From NCBI GenBank assembly GCA_902523095.1, contig CABYYE010000006.1:1-49724 (forward strand): DNA of 49,724 nt. The letters are read 5' to 3'. Source of the DNA: an uncultured Pelagibacteraceae bacterium. GTDB taxonomy: Bacteria > Pseudomonadota > Alphaproteobacteria > Pelagibacterales > Pelagibacteraceae. The first letter of the stretch is position 1. Each line of letters opens with the position of its first letter. This document shows positions 1 through 6,248 of the stretch, piece by piece. Under the pieces are notes generated by a model. It was not told the origin of the DNA. It ran no database searches and was given only the letters and a program-made list of their open reading frames with translations. The position numbers and the translations under genes are program-made.

Positions 1-67
1 CGTGAACAGTTTCTCCTTTAGGGGTTTTAAAAATCATATTCAAATTTTGAGATATTAAATTGCTCAT
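1..67 (-). CDS. tauB: Taurine-type ABC transporter ATP-binding protein, N-terminal fragment
   Basis: The first 22 codons of a protein run off the left edge of the window. They read MSNLISQNLNMIFKTPKGET followed by VH, the usual opening of nitrate/taurine-family ABC ATPases just before the Walker A motif. The gene follows tauA on the same strand after an intrinsic-terminator-like hairpin, which is the normal order for a binding protein and its ATPase. In the family this subunit powers import through TauC. No catalytic motif lies inside the window, so the call depends on the N-terminal match and on position. Confidence 0.75.
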   Translation of the reverse strand, partial: MSNLISQNLNMIFKTPKGETVH

Positions 68-93
68 AGAATAATTATATTAGATATTGTTAG

Positions 94-130
94 AAAAAAT
101 AGGCACCAATTTATTCAATTGGCGCCTATT
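94..130 (-). terminator. Intrinsic terminator / attenuator between tauA and tauB
   Basis: On the minus strand a 14-bp stem (arms 130-117 and 111-98) closes a 5-nt loop and runs straight into a six-U tract (99-94). One pair is G.U in the minus-strand RNA but would be an A.C mismatch in the plus-strand RNA, so the structure favours minus-strand transcription. It lies 18 bases after the tauA stop and ahead of the tauB start. It would probably let most transcripts end after the binding-protein gene, giving TauA in excess over the membrane complex. Confidence 0.8.
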
Positions 131-148
131 GATTTTACTCTTAAAAAA

Positions 149-1087
149 CTACGGTAAAAACTTAGTAGTTACCGTTCCTCTTGGAGTGTCAAAACCTTTT
201 AAAAATTTAGCAAGGTTTCCACTCTTCATAGATTTTTTTGTTTCTTTTGGTGTTAAGAATTTGAAGCCACCTAAAGTTTCTTTCATGTCAGCAACTTTCA
301 TTTCTGACTCTTTAGACATAGCTTTCATATCACTTTTACCATTTCTATATCTCTCGTTAGCTTCATGAGTCAACTCAACGAATGATTTTAACATTCCTGG
401 ATTTTCTTTCATGAATTTGTTTGTTACAGAAACGATATCAATACCCATAATTCCACCAGCACGTGCCTCATCTACTGTTAGAAGTCTTGTTCCAACTGAT
501 GTTGCTGACTTAATAGAGTTACCACCAAATAAACATGCCATTACAACGTCACCACTTACTAGTGCAGCTGCACCCTCTTCAGGGTCCATAGCAATAATGT
601 TCATTTTTTTTCTGTCGGCTCCAACCATTTTCATACTTTCAGTGAAAACGTACTCAGCCATAGTTCCTAGTGGAACTGCAACTTTTTTGCCTTCAAGCTC
701 AGATGCGTTAGCCTTTGTAATTCCAGATTTATTAGAAGTAACACAAGTTGTTCCTCCCATACCGTATTCCATAGCTACGTCTACCAATTTTATTGGCGCT
801 TTTGCCTTAACAGCATTTATGTAGGGCATTAATCCTTGTGAATAAGAGATATCAATGTCTCCTGCTAACATAGCGTCTGTCATTGCAACACCATTACTAA
901 AATTTGTCCATTTTACTGGAACGCCTAGTGCTTTCGAATATGCTTTTTTGTTCATGTCCTCAAGATTCGGAGATGGCCACTCCAAAAAGTACGCTACTCT
1001 AACTTCTTTAGCAGCTGCATTAGCTACTGAAGCGTTTAAAGAAAACGCAAATAAAATCCCAAGAACTGTGCTTATTATTTTTTTCAT
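149..1087 (-). CDS. tauA: Taurine ABC transporter periplasmic substrate-binding protein
   Basis: A 312-residue periplasmic binding protein of the TauA/SsuA/NMT1 group. It opens with a Sec signal peptide (MKKIISTVLGILFAFSLNAS, cleavage near residue 24 after VANA). The mature part starts KEVRVAYFLEWPSPN and carries the family strings TDAMLAGDIDISYSQG, VTSNKSGI and GDVVMACLFGGNSIKSA. A GGGAGA ribosome site lies 4-9 bases upstream of the ATG. In the family this protein captures taurine in the periplasm for TauBC. The aminotransferase and alanine dehydrogenase genes that diverge from it support taurine as the substrate. A terminator directly after the gene suggests it is the most abundant product of the operon. 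Confidence 0.9.
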   Translation of the reverse strand: MKKIISTVLGILFAFSLNASVANAAAKEVRVAYFLEWPSPNLEDMNKKAYSKALGVPVKWTNFSNGVAMTDAMLAGDIDISYSQGLMPYINAVKAKAPIKLVDVAMEYGMGGTTCVTSNKSGITKANASELEGKKVAVPLGTMAEYVFTESMKMVGADRKKMNIIAMDPEEGAAALVSGDVVMACLFGGNSIKSATSVGTRLLTVDEARAGGIMGIDIVSVTNKFMKENPGMLKSFVELTHEANERYRNGKSDMKAMSKESEMKVADMKETLGGFKFLTPKETKKSMKSGNLAKFLKGFDTPRGTVTTKFLP

Positions 1088-1106
1088 AGTTCTCCCATAT
1101 GGTTTG

Positions 1107-1232
1107 TTAATTAGTTCGATTTAAAATTAAAATTTTACTTAAGTAAATAGCAAGGTTGCTTTTTTTATGCATACCTATTATTCCACCCCCTACAATCATT
1201 AGATCAGCTGTGTTCTTTTTAGGTTCAATCAA
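1107..1232 (-). pseudogene. Fossil of an FAD-dependent oxidoreductase N-terminus
   Basis: Reading the minus strand between tauA and the aminotransferase gives an open stretch containing TADLMIVGGGIIGMH, the dinucleotide-binding GxGxxG strand-turn-helix that opens FAD oxidoreductases of the DadA / sarcosine-oxidase type. It continues KKSNLAIYLSK and soon meets a stop (TAA at 1109-1107). Functional members have a small residue and the next helix directly after GMH, so KKSNL looks like a small insertion. The stretch has no room for a folded domain. I read it as the remnant of a lost oxidoreductase that now doubles as the tauA promoter region. A chance match is possible but less likely given the full glycine motif. 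Confidence 0.55.
1126..1153 (-). promoter_or_regulatory. Candidate tauA promoter with a palindrome in the spacer
   Basis: On the minus strand TTGCTA (1153-1148) and TTTAAT (1131-1126) are 16 bases apart, an acceptable -35/-10 pair. The spacer holds a perfect 14-bp palindrome, TTTACTTAAGTAAA, at 1134-1147. A dyad between -35 and -10 is a classic repressor position. The regulator is unknown and not encoded in the window. Confidence 0.45.
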
Positions 1233-1257
1233 GAGTTGTATACAATATTTCTTGATT
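1227..1257 (+). promoter_or_regulatory. Nested inverted repeat upstream of the taurine aminotransferase
   Basis: AATCAAGA (1227-1234) and TCTTGATT (1250-1257) form a perfect 8-bp inverted repeat around a 15-base centre. Inside it is a second perfect palindrome, TTGTATACAA (1236-1245). The inner element overlaps TACAAT (1241-1246), a plausible -10 box for the plus-strand gene that starts at 1269. TTGTATACAA resembles operators of GntR-family regulators, so a taurine-responsive repressor site is a reasonable inference. Confidence 0.4.
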
Positions 1258-1268
1258 TAATTTAGCAA

Positions 1269-2633
1269 ATGTCTACTAATTTACTTATGAGCTCATCAAA
1301 TAGAACAAATATTCCAAATTCTCTCAATGAACATTGGATGCCGTTTACTGATAATAAAAATTTTAAAAAAAATCCAAGATTAATTACAGATGCTAAAGGT
1401 GTTTATTTAACCAATCATGAGGGTAAAAAAATGATAGATGCAAGTTCTGGTTTATTCTGTAATCCTTTAGGGCATGGAAGAAAAGAAATTACTGAAGCAG
1501 TATCAAAACAATTGGACAAATTAGATTATTGTCAACCATTTAATCAAGGTTTCGGAGGGTCATTTGAGCTTGCTACTAGAATAGCAAAAAAAACTCCAGA
1601 GGGTATTAATAGAATATTTTATACTATTTGTGGGTCAACAGCTGTTGAGACTGCAATAAAAATTTCAATAGCATACCACAGAGCTAAAGGAGACTCTAAG
1701 AGATTTAGATTTGTAGGTCGGGAGCGAGGTTATCATGGAATGAATATTGGGGCTACTACAGTTGGAGGAATGATTAATAACGTTAAAACATTTGCAAGTG
1801 TATTAATGCCAGGTGTTCAACATATGAGACATACACATTTACCAGAACATAAATTCGTTAAAGGTCAGCCTGAAACTGGAGTGGAGATGGCAGAAGATCT
1901 AGAACGAATAGCAATGAATTTCGGAGGAGAAAATATTGCTGCTTGTATTGTTGAACCTATAGCAGGTTCTACAGGAACATTAATACCACCAAAAGGTTAC
2001 TTAAAACGTTTAAGGGAAATTTGCGACAAGCATGGAATATTATTAATTTTCGATGAAGTAATTACTGGTTGGGGAAGAACGGGTTCAGCATTTGCATCTC
2101 AAGAGTTTGGAGTTAAACCAGATTTAATGACAATGGCAAAAGCTACAACAAATGGAGTTGTTCCTATGGGTGTAGTAGCAGTTAAAGAAGAAATTTATGA
2201 TACAGTTTTAGACTCTTCATCAGGTGCACCAGATGGAACACCCGAGTTATTTCATGGATATACATATTCAGGAATACCAGTAGCAGTAGCGGCAGCTTTA
2301 GCAGTTCAAGATATTTTTGATAAAGAGGATATTTTTAAAAGAGCTAAAGAGATGTCACCTTATTTTCAAGATGGATTACATTCTCTTAAAGATCTTAAAG
2401 AAGTTGTTAGTATAAGAGGCTATGGAATGATGGGTGGTATTGAAATGAAAATGAAAGATAAACCAGGAAAGTCTGGATTCCAGACTTTTAAACATTGCTA
2501 TGACGCAGGTGTAAACTTTAAAAACACCGGAGATACATTAATAATTGCACCGCAATTTATATGTGAAAAAAAACACATAGATGAGATAATAAATAAACTA
2601 AGAACAGGTATAGAAAATTATTCGAAATCTTAA
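1269..2633 (+). CDS. tpa: Class III aminotransferase, probable taurine--pyruvate aminotransferase
   Basis: A 454-residue PLP enzyme of the omega-amino acid:pyruvate aminotransferase group. It opens with the family-typical EHWMPFTDNKNF near residue 21. It shows CGSTAVETA (PLP phosphate), RGYHG, FDEVITGWGRTG with the PLP Asp, and the Schiff-base lysine K291 in MTMAKATTNG. The usual reaction is omega-amine plus pyruvate giving aldehyde plus alanine. The divergent tauA and the alanine dehydrogenase that follows without a gap point to taurine as donor, giving sulfoacetaldehyde. Beta-alanine or another omega-amine remains possible from sequence alone. The sulfoacetaldehyde-cleaving enzyme Xsc is not in the window. 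A second ATG at 1287 is an alternative start; neither has a clear ribosome site. Confidence 0.75.
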   Translation: MSTNLLMSSSNRTNIPNSLNEHWMPFTDNKNFKKNPRLITDAKGVYLTNHEGKKMIDASSGLFCNPLGHGRKEITEAVSKQLDKLDYCQPFNQGFGGSFELATRIAKKTPEGINRIFYTICGSTAVETAIKISIAYHRAKGDSKRFRFVGRERGYHGMNIGATTVGGMINNVKTFASVLMPGVQHMRHTHLPEHKFVKGQPETGVEMAEDLERIAMNFGGENIAACIVEPIAGSTGTLIPPKGYLKRLREICDKHGILLIFDEVITGWGRTGSAFASQEFGVKPDLMTMAKATTNGVVPMGVVAVKEEIYDTVLDSSSGAPDGTPELFHGYTYSGIPVAVAAALAVQDIFDKEDIFKRAKEMSPYFQDGLHSLKDLKEVVSIRGYGMMGGIEMKMKDKPGKSGFQTFKHCYDAGVNFKNTGDTLIIAPQFICEKKHIDEIINKLRTGIENYSKS

Positions 2634-3752
2634 ATGATTATTGGAGTTCCAAAAGAAATTAAACTTCAAGAGCATAGAATTGGTCTTACCCCAAACAGTG
2701 TTAAAACATTATGTGATAAAGGGCATAAAATTCTTGTAGAAAGTAATGGAGGTTTTGAAGCTGGATTTACCAATGAAGATTACCTAAAAGCTGGAGCAGA
2801 AATTCGTAAAACACCTGAAGAAATTTTTAAACAAGCTGAAATAATAGTTAAAGTAAAAGAACCTCTTATGAACGAAGTAAAAATGATAAGAGAGGGCCAA
2901 ATTATATATACTTACTTACATTTAGCAGCTGCAAAAGAGTTAACTGAGGGATTAATTAAAACAAAATCAATTTGTATTGCATATGAAACAGTTACAGATG
3001 ATAGTGGACGTCTCCCTTTGCTAGCACCAATGAGCGCTGTAGCTGGAAGAATGTCTATACAAGCTGGCGCTCATTCATTAGAAAAAAATCAAAAGGGACG
3101 AGGTTTATTGTTAGGTGGAGCTCCTGGTGTAGAACCCGCTAACATTGTGATTTTGGGAGGAGGGGTTGTTGGAGAAAATGCGGCAATAATAGCAACTGGA
3201 ATGCAAGGAAAAGTTTATGTTGTAGATAAGTCAAAAAAAAGATTAGAGGAACTTCATAAACAATTTGGAGATAAAATTATTCCGACCGATAGTGAAAAGA
3301 CAGATTTAAAAAAATTAGTCTCCGAATGTGATTTATTGGTTGGAGGAGTTTTAATTCCAGGAGCTGAAGCTCCAAAATTAGTTACAAAAGAAATGATCAA
3401 ATCTATGAAAAGAGGTTCAGTAGTTGTTGATGTAGCTATTGATCAAGGAGGTTGTGTTGAAACAAGCAAACCAACTACACACGCTGACCCAACTTTTTTA
3501 GTTGATAATGTTGTACATTATTGTGTTGCTAACATGCCAGGTGGTGTGCCCAGAACTTCAACTATGGCTCTTAATGAAGCTACATTACCACTCTTGATAA
3601 AAATTGCTGAAGATGGATATAAAAAAACACTACTTAATGACAAGAATTATTTAGCTGGCCTTAATATACATAAAGGCAAAGTCACCTTTAGAGGTGTTGC
3701 AGAAGCTCTAAATCTTAAATTTACTCCACCTGAAGAAGCTATAAACGATTAA
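2634..3752 (+). CDS. ald: Alanine dehydrogenase
   Basis: A 372-residue NAD-dependent alanine dehydrogenase of full family length. It starts MIIGVPKEIKLQEHRIGLTP with the substrate-binding Arg/Lys region. It has the NAD-binding VILGGGVVGENAA near residue 180 and the conserved DVAIDQGG and NMPGGVPRTST near the C-terminus. The start codon follows the aminotransferase stop directly (TAAATG), so the two are translationally linked. In taurine degradation Ald regenerates the pyruvate acceptor and releases ammonium from the alanine made by Tpa, so the pair acts as a net deaminase. Confidence 0.93.
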   Translation: MIIGVPKEIKLQEHRIGLTPNSVKTLCDKGHKILVESNGGFEAGFTNEDYLKAGAEIRKTPEEIFKQAEIIVKVKEPLMNEVKMIREGQIIYTYLHLAAAKELTEGLIKTKSICIAYETVTDDSGRLPLLAPMSAVAGRMSIQAGAHSLEKNQKGRGLLLGGAPGVEPANIVILGGGVVGENAAIIATGMQGKVYVVDKSKKRLEELHKQFGDKIIPTDSEKTDLKKLVSECDLLVGGVLIPGAEAPKLVTKEMIKSMKRGSVVVDVAIDQGGCVETSKPTTHADPTFLVDNVVHYCVANMPGGVPRTSTMALNEATLPLLIKIAEDGYKKTLLNDKNYLAGLNIHKGKVTFRGVAEALNLKFTPPEEAIND

Positions 3753-3760
3753 AGATTTCA

Positions 3761-3838
3761 TCATTTTGGGCCTTTAATGGATTTGCGACCCATTATGTAC
3801 TCTAAAAACATATCTAAGAAACAATAGATGTGCCAAAA
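3761..3838 (-). other. Short coding-like minus-strand remnant
   Basis: Between ald and the small ORF at 3849 the minus strand has 25 sense codons between two stops. They read FWHIYCFLDMFLEY then IMGRKSIKGPK and stop. The composition (aromatic and hydrophobic run, then a basic tail) looks like the end of a membrane protein, but I do not recognise the family. The same DNA can fold as two small hairpins (3775-3795 and 3809-3832), so selection could act on structure instead. Low confidence. Confidence 0.22.
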
Positions 3839-3848
3839 TTAATTAATT

Positions 3849-4037
3849 ATGAGTTCAGAAGTAAAATTTAAAAATCACGTGGTAACAGAAGATAATAGCA
3901 GCAAATCAAGAGTTAAAATGACCGACCTGCTAGTTAGACTTGCAAAAGAAAAAAAACACGAAAGAAACAGCAATATAGTTCTTTCAATAGCTACAGTATC
4001 AGCAGTTGCAGTTTTAGGTATAATTCTAAGCATTTAA
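3849..4037 (+). CDS. Small single-pass membrane protein of unknown function
   Basis: A 62-residue protein with a polar, Lys/Ser-rich N-terminal half (residues 1-42) and one hydrophobic helix at the C-terminus (about 43-61, IVLSIATVSAVAVLGIILSI). This gives a tail-anchored layout without a signal peptide. I do not recognise a family. It sits alone between ald and the left edge of the polysaccharide island. There is no clear Shine-Dalgarno sequence. Codon use resembles its neighbours, which favours a real gene. Confidence 0.6.
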   Translation: MSSEVKFKNHVVTEDNSSKSRVKMTDLLVRLAKEKKHERNSNIVLSIATVSAVAVLGIILSI

Positions 4038-4040
4038 CTG

Positions 4041-4121
4041 TCACATTAGATCATCAAAACTACAATCTTTAAGGTCTATTGATTGTTGTTTATAATCTCT
4101 AACTAAAGTAATTTTACTATC
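4041..4121 (-). pseudogene. C-terminal remnant of an unidentified gene at the island edge
   Basis: The minus strand holds 26 sense codons that end DLKDCSFDDLM and stop (TGA at 4043-4041), preceded by KITLVRDYKQQSI. An in-frame TAG at 4124-4122 closes the upstream side exactly where the plus-strand glycosyltransferase begins. The stretch reads like a genuine protein C-terminus cut off by the island boundary. The family is not recognised. It may mark the point where the hypervariable region replaced an older gene. Confidence 0.35.
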
Positions 4122-4123
4122 CT

Positions 4124-5215
4124 ATGAATATTGCTTTTTTTGTTGGAGAGATGAATTTTAGAGGTGTAGCAAATTCAACTTACTTATACTCTCATTACAA
4201 CGAAAGAATTTTAAAAAATAAATCTTATATTTTTTATGACGAAACAAACACTAGAAATAATCTAGAGGTTTTGAATAAATTTAAAAAAAGGTTTGATGTC
4301 AGAGGTGTTAAAAGTTTACAAGAAATTGAAACTTTTAAAGCAAAGCTCAAATTAAAATACTTATATATACAAAAAGGTGGAAAAAAAGATCAATGGCATT
4401 TACACAATCTTAAAACATTTATTCATTCAGTTTATCCGCAAAAAATAAAAGAGGTTCATGGTCATAAATATGTGTTCATATCAGAGTGGATGACAAGTAA
4501 AATAAGCAATAATAAAATACCATTTGTTCCTTACATAGTTGAATTAAAAAAAGTAAATAATAGTTTAAAAACAAAACTAAAAATAAGTAAAAATCAAATT
4601 GTATTTGGTTGTCATGGAGGAAACAGTAGTTTCGATTTAAATTTTGTACAAGACACTATTAAAGATATAGTCAAAAAAAAAAAAAATTATGTATTTTTAT
4701 TTTTTAATATTAAAAAATTTTGTAATCATCCAAGAGTCATATTTCTCAAAGGATCTTCTAATGAAATTTTTAAGCGTAAATTCTTAAATACCTGTGATGC
4801 AATGATTTATGGAAGAAGTTTAGGCGAGTCGTTTGGCTTAGCTTGTGCTGAATTCGCTTATCTGAATAAACTTATTATTTCTTACAAATTTAATAGACAC
4901 AGAGCACATTTATATCACCTTAATCAAAAAGATTTTATAGAATATTCCTCTAGGCGCTCACTTTTTGAAATTCTTGACAATTTTAAATTAATGAGACTAG
5001 GAAGGAAACAAACAAATAAATATCACAACTTTAATCCTAAATATGTAATGAGATTATTTAAAAAAGTATTTTTACAAAAGGAAACAAGTGAAAGGTTTTC
5101 AATAATTGATTATATAATTAATTATGTTGCTTTTATTAAGATGAACTATTTTTATTTAAGACACAAAATCTACAATCATTATTATAGGTACATAGAGTCT
5201 AAATTTAACAATTAA
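4124..5215 (+). CDS. GT4-like glycosyltransferase
   Basis: A 363-residue protein with a GT-B-like arrangement. The C-terminal half carries the GT4 retaining-transferase motif with the EX7E pair E235/E243 in GESFGLACAEF. An earlier strand, QIVFGCHGGNSSFD, opens the donor-binding domain near residue 160. It probably transfers a nucleotide-activated sugar onto a growing surface glycan; donor and acceptor cannot be read from the sequence. A run of 14 A bases at 4673-4686 encodes K184-K187 and part of N188, and would be prone to slippage. It is convergent with gmd, with only 4 bases between the stops. Confidence 0.65.
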   Translation: MNIAFFVGEMNFRGVANSTYLYSHYNERILKNKSYIFYDETNTRNNLEVLNKFKKRFDVRGVKSLQEIETFKAKLKLKYLYIQKGGKKDQWHLHNLKTFIHSVYPQKIKEVHGHKYVFISEWMTSKISNNKIPFVPYIVELKKVNNSLKTKLKISKNQIVFGCHGGNSSFDLNFVQDTIKDIVKKKKNYVFLFFNIKKFCNHPRVIFLKGSSNEIFKRKFLNTCDAMIYGRSLGESFGLACAEFAYLNKLIISYKFNRHRAHLYHLNQKDFIEYSSRRSLFEILDNFKLMRLGRKQTNKYHNFNPKYVMRLFKKVFLQKETSERFSIIDYIINYVAFIKMNYFYLRHKIYNHYYRYIESKFNN

Positions 5216-5219
5216 TAGA

Positions 5220-6248
5220 TTAGATATTTTTTAAGTCAGAAACCATCATTTCTTTAACTAAGTTTTTAAAACTTGTTTTTGGTTTCCATTTTAATTCACG
5301 CTTTGCTTTTGAGGCATCACCTCTTAATTCATTTACATCTGTAGGTCTAAAATATACTGGATCAACTTTGACATGAACTTTACCCGTTTTTTTATTATAA
5401 CCAACTTCTTTTAGTCCTTTTCCCCTCCATGAAATATTTATACTGATAAATTTAAAAGCCTCTTCAACGAATTCTTTTACTGTATAACTTTTTCCAGTTG
5501 CAATAACGTAGTCTGATGGTTTTTTTGTTTTTAGCATTAACCACATACTTTCCACATAATCCTTTGCTGAACCCCAGTCTCTTTTCGCATTTAAATTACC
5601 TAAAGTAAAAAATTCTCTTTTTTTTCTGAAAATTTCACTTACAGCTCTCGTTATTTTTCTTGAAACAAAAGTTTCACCTCTTCTAGGACCTTCATGATTG
5701 AATAAAATTCCGTTAACAGCAAATATATTATATGCCTCTCTGTAATTAACAGTTGTCCAATAAGCATAAAGTTTTGAAATAGCGTAGGGACTTCTTGGTC
5801 TAAAAGGTGTGTTTTCATTTTGAGGAATATTTGTATTACCAAAAATTTCTGATGTTGAAGCTTGATAAAACTTAGTTTTTTTTTGTAATTTTAGAACTCT
5901 TATTGCCTCTAATATTCTCAAAGTACCTAAAGCATCGGCGTTTGCGGAATATTCAGGTATTTCAAAACTAGTATGAACATGTGATTGAGCTCCAAGATTA
6001 TAAATTTCATCAGGTTTAGTGGATTGGATTACTCTTAAAATATTGCTTGAGTCAGTTAAATCACCATAATAAGGAATGAAATTTTTTGATTGTTTTAAAT
6101 CATTATATATATGATCTATCCTTTTAGTGTTAAAACTTGAGGATCTTCTTTTTACGCCGATTATCTTATAACCTTTATTAATTAAAAAATCAGTAAGGTA
6201 AGAACCATCTTGCCCTGTCACACCAGTTATAAGCGCAGTTTTTCTCAT
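5220..6248 (-). CDS. gmd: GDP-mannose 4,6-dehydratase
   Basis: A 342-residue short-chain dehydrogenase/reductase of the Gmd type. It has the NADP-binding TGVTGQDGSYL near residues 8-18, KRRSSSFNTKRIDHIY typical of GDP-mannose dehydratases, the STSEIFG strand with catalytic Ser/Thr-Glu, and YAISK with the Tyr/Lys pair. It converts GDP-D-mannose to GDP-4-keto-6-deoxy-D-mannose, the branch point to GDP-fucose, perosamine, colitose and related sugars. The start overlaps the stop of the ColD-like gene (ATGA), so it is the last gene of a four-gene minus-strand operon. GDP-mannose supply genes (manC, manB) are not in the window. Confidence 0.94.
   Translation of the reverse strand: MRKTALITGVTGQDGSYLTDFLINKGYKIIGVKRRSSSFNTKRIDHIYNDLKQSKNFIPYYGDLTDSSNILRVIQSTKPDEIYNLGAQSHVHTSFEIPEYSANADALGTLRILEAIRVLKLQKKTKFYQASTSEIFGNTNIPQNENTPFRPRSPYAISKLYAYWTTVNYREAYNIFAVNGILFNHEGPRRGETFVSRKITRAVSEIFRKKREFFTLGNLNAKRDWGSAKDYVESMWLMLKTKKPSDYVIATGKSYTVKEFVEEAFKFISINISWRGKGLKEVGYNKKTGKVHVKVDPVYFRPTDVNELRGDASKAKRELKWKPKTSFKNLVKEMMVSDLKNI

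Noticed and set aside
411-824. Long plus-strand open frame opposite tauA
   Set aside because: It is antisense to a clear tauA coding sequence, has no recognisable motif, and reflects the codon bias of the opposite strand.
1149-1160. AGCAAGGTTGCT followed by a T run, as a possible terminator
   Set aside because: The stem can be only four base pairs once a real loop is allowed, and no plus-strand gene ends there.
3753-3848. A riboswitch or standard terminator after ald
   Set aside because: Neither small hairpin is followed by a T run, and no known riboswitch core was recognised.
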